Below, one piece after another: positions 61,491 to 64,000 of a DNA stretch of 64,000 nucleotides. Position 1 is the first letter of the stretch. Every line of letters starts with the position of its first letter. Both the position numbers and the translations under genes were made by a program. The stretch comes from Antennarius striatus (Eukaryota > Chordata > Actinopteri > Lophiiformes > Antennariidae), in NCBI RefSeq assembly GCF_040054535.1, contig NC_090781.1, forward strand, positions 9,675,982-9,739,981, written 5' to 3'. Below the pieces are notes generated by a model. That model was given only the letters and a program-made list of their open reading frames with translations, was not told the DNA's origin and searched no databases.

Positions 61491-61639
61491 TACCGACGTG
61501 AAATGGTCTGCAGCATGCAGCATGTCTGACTCATCATTACGGCACCTACACATGCAACAGTATCGGCCGATACTACCCTGTATTTACTTGGTATCGGATC
61601 AATACCAAAATTCCCGGTATCGCCCACCCCTATCGTTGT

Positions 61640-64000
61640 TAACACGCACCAGGGGTTCTTTAGTGGGATGAAAGCAAGTTTTTAAATAAGGATGGTTAAG
61701 AGATAATACTAAACAAACAACACCTGCATTATGCGCTCTCGGTGCAGTGTATTTGTGAACATAGGAACAAAAAAACAAACTTAATAAACAACACTCCCCT
61801 TTTCCCAGAATAAAGTTATAATTCCCCAAAGTTAATTGTTTAAAACCAGTTTACGCATCCACCACTGTGCGCCCCGATGTCCACGCTCAGACGCGAGTGA
61901 TGGTCGCGTCACTGGATTGTTCAGTCAGAGGTGGGAAAACGAATAACCAAAACCTCGTAATCCTCAAAAAAAGGAAAACTGAAAACCCCCTGTCCCGGCC
62001 GGGAACACAAAAGTCACTATAAAAAGACAAAAAAAAAAGGTTCAGTCTCACCGGACAGGGAGATGCGCCCGCTGCCTGGTAGGATTCGAACATCCACCAC
62101 ACTGACTGCTCCGACGGAACCGTTTCATCCGTCTCAAGCTGTATGGAACAATTTTAGTTTTTGGAATCCAGTTATTTTCCCATCAACACAGGTTTCTCTA
62201 CTCGGGTTACTGGACCACTCCCTTCTTCCTCCCCCCTCGTCTCACCTGGGAGTCTCGGTTATATTGTCTCTGGTTCACGCCTCCCTGTCAGCTGTGACCA
62301 TTTCCCTGGCCATTAGTCCATCATTGCCACTCGTAACCTCTGCAATTCCTCTTGAAGAGTCAGGAGTTCATCAGGTACATGTTCCTCCTCCATACTCATT
62401 TTGTCAGTTTGAATAGTCTCTCGACCAAAATGAACATGAAATGGTACCAAACACACACAAAAAACAAGTTGAGTGGTAGTCACTGGCCTTTGGATCCCGT
62501 TGGGGTTTGTTCCGAGTGTCCAGCTGTTGTCTCCTGATGTCCAGAGCCAGCCACTGTTTCAATTTAAAATCAAAATACACAAGCAAAAGCATACAGCAAA
62601 ACACAATACCAATGCCTCATTTGATCCCGCTGACAACGCCAAAATGTGGTAACTGGGGAGTCTGGCAACCTCCCTTTGAGTACGACAACGCCACCTCCTG
62701 AGACTGGGCAGGAGGAACCACAAAACTTTTCTAAGTTTGGTGTGGCTGACACTATATTTTCCCGCTGAGGGACAATTGATAAGAGGCAGGTATATATAGC
62801 TGTATTCAAAATGTATTACTTCCCCGAAGGAATAGCATAAAAACAGTTAAAACGTTTCCCTTAAAACACTGTTATAAAAGGCTGGCGGATTCTCCTCGGT
62901 CTAGGAAGGCCGGTCCCGCAGATGCAGGACCCCTGCTACGGAGGCCCCTGGTGAGACAAAGGTAAAAACACAGGCCCAATACCAGCACAAAGCATGCAAT
63001 AATCAAATGCCACACTTAAAATCTAATAGAAACTATAAAATATCAAATTGTTAAAAGTACACACCAAGGTCGTGCCTCACCAGTACAATCCCCCTACACG
63101 GTGCAGGCATCAGCGTAGGTCCGGCCTTGTACAACGAGTATCCTACGTCAAAGACAGTTAGAGAGGAGAACCACCAGCACCCCTTAAAAAAGATCAAATT
63201 CAGGAGGGCAACACAGAAAAAATTAAAAGTACAAATTTTTCTATGAAACAGTGGCTGGCCCAGTCCCTTTAAGAAAAGAACAACCATGTTAGATGTCAGC
63301 CTCATTAAAACAATTTAACACAAGCAACTCTGAACGTAACTAAAAGGTGTGGGCCTACTTTTTGGTCTCCTCAGCTGTCCCATCGCATATTTGGACAGGA
63401 AAAATTGTGGTTCACGTTCTGTCTACTAAACAAACCAGCAATTTGACCAACATATCCCAATGCCTATACATAAAATATTCAATAAAAATGTGTATATTAG
63501 TCATTTACTCATGCAGCCTGGCAGCTCAGGTCTCAGTGAAATAAATCATTGAGAGATCTCATTGCTGAAATCTGTGTCCTCCAAGCAATGACAATTATCC
63601 TGGTAAAATGAAATGGATAGGCATTTAGAAAATCAAATGGCAGTGAGTAGCATTCTACCATGAAGTACCTGCAGACAAGTGAGCACAGCTCCAACAACCA
63701 GCGAACAGAAAACCTCAAGGAGAGTCTAATCCTACCGTCAAACATTTATCACTTCCTAATTGGACCCAAAACATGTGACCTGGCCGTTGAGTGGATGTGA
63801 TGCAGCTGTGTTGTCTGCCTGCCTGTGTAGGTTTCCACATATACATTCAATATTTCATTGATGTGATGGTGTCACACACTTAAGTGCCAAAAACTTTCAT
63901 TTGCCAGAGAACAGGCTATAGTTTTTCTCTTGCGTTGAATGCTACTGGTGAGCCACGTGCGAACCCTGAACTCCTGCTTGAAAGTCATTAAAGTTTCTGC
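61640..64000. other. Right-hand intergenic region, no gene seen; possible LTR-element edge near 62640
   Basis: No supported coding frame. On the - strand, the sequence just below 62648 reads CCACATTTTGGCGTTGTCAG then CGGGATCAAA. This resembles the end of an LTR followed by a primer-binding site. If so, an LTR would extend toward higher coordinates, but its outer end is not clear (a TGTGGAAAC word near 63838 is only a candidate). Confidence 0.3.

Larger units (their letters stand above)
58706..61639. mobile_element. Composite nested insertion bounded by ATCGTTGT repeats
   Basis: ATCGTTGT occurs at 58706-58713 and 61632-61639. Just inside are AGGGGTGGGCGGATCG (58716) and CGATACCGGG-type sequence ending CGCCCACCCCT (61621-61631), so the ends AGGGGTGGGCG are inverted. 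The 8-bp duplication suggests hAT. The interior carries, in order, a SINE B, a 406-bp MITE, a Rex-like LINE 3' part and a Ty3-type pol fragment, so a small element was filled by later insertions. Confidence 0.6.

Noticed and set aside
62050-62100. Possible tRNA (GGTTCGAAT-like B-box on the - strand)
   Set aside because: The T-arm stem does not pair and no A-box, anticodon arm or acceptor stem can be placed.
61887-62416. Open frames of 61-117 codons on both strands near 62 kb
   Set aside because: No recognisable domain, overlapping antisense frames and no splice support.

Overview
This is a stretch of vertebrate nuclear DNA, almost certainly from a ray-finned (teleost-type) fish. It holds intron-bearing class C GPCR genes of the fish OlfC / vomeronasal type-2 receptor (V2R) family. 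These sit among a dense mix of fish-type repeats: L2, RTE-like and Rex-like LINEs, Tc1 elements, hAT-like elements, tRNA-derived SINEs, LTR fragments and long (TG)n/(TA)n arrays. No bacterial or viral gene organisation is present.

Five V2R-type receptor genes can be reconstructed exon by exon. Four lie head to tail on the + strand (4097-8221, 12304-16194, 24524-28811, 37916-44747). Each has nine exons of nearly invariant length (239/295/87/270/207/270/228/124/899 nt in three of them). They encode predicted proteins of 872, 872, 872 and 865 aa with no frameshift or internal stop. Each has a signal peptide, a venus-flytrap amino-acid-binding domain, a cysteine-rich domain and a seven-helix domain on one exon. 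The fifth gene (57646-53227, - strand) belongs to a different subfamily. It has eleven exons, its seven-helix domain is split over three exons, and its first exon has no in-frame start codon.

Every + strand gene is preceded at fixed distance by a related proximal block. A TGATGGGTGG-type motif lies 115-125 bp before the ATG and an A/T-rich TATA-like element 55-61 bp before it. This looks like a shared promoter carried along with the tandem duplications. Both subfamilies carry introns beyond the six-exon V2R plan, at different positions, which points to independent intron gain.

Layout. 1-2098: L2 LINE end. 2100-4096: probable retroviral LTR, then promoter 1. 4097-8221: receptor 1. 8222-12178: microsatellites, a SINE and a truncated RTE-like LINE. 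12179-16194: promoter and receptor 2. 16500-22500: RTE-like LINE followed by a Rex-like LINE interrupted by a small DNA transposon. 24391-28811: promoter and receptor 3. 28930-37572: Rex-like LINE split by a solo LTR, hAT-like elements, L2 remnant. 37801-44747: promoter and receptor 4, whose intron 4 is inflated by a Tc1-like element and a LINE fragment. 44950-52050: SINE, long L2 on the - strand joined to a Tc1 copy, SINE, Harbinger-type remnant. 53227-57646: receptor 5 (-). 58706-61639: nested composite insertion. 61640-64000: no gene seen.

The receptors would be expected to act singly as chemosensory (olfactory) receptors for amino-acid-like odorants at the surface of microvillous sensory neurons. 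That role is inferred from the family, not shown by the sequence.
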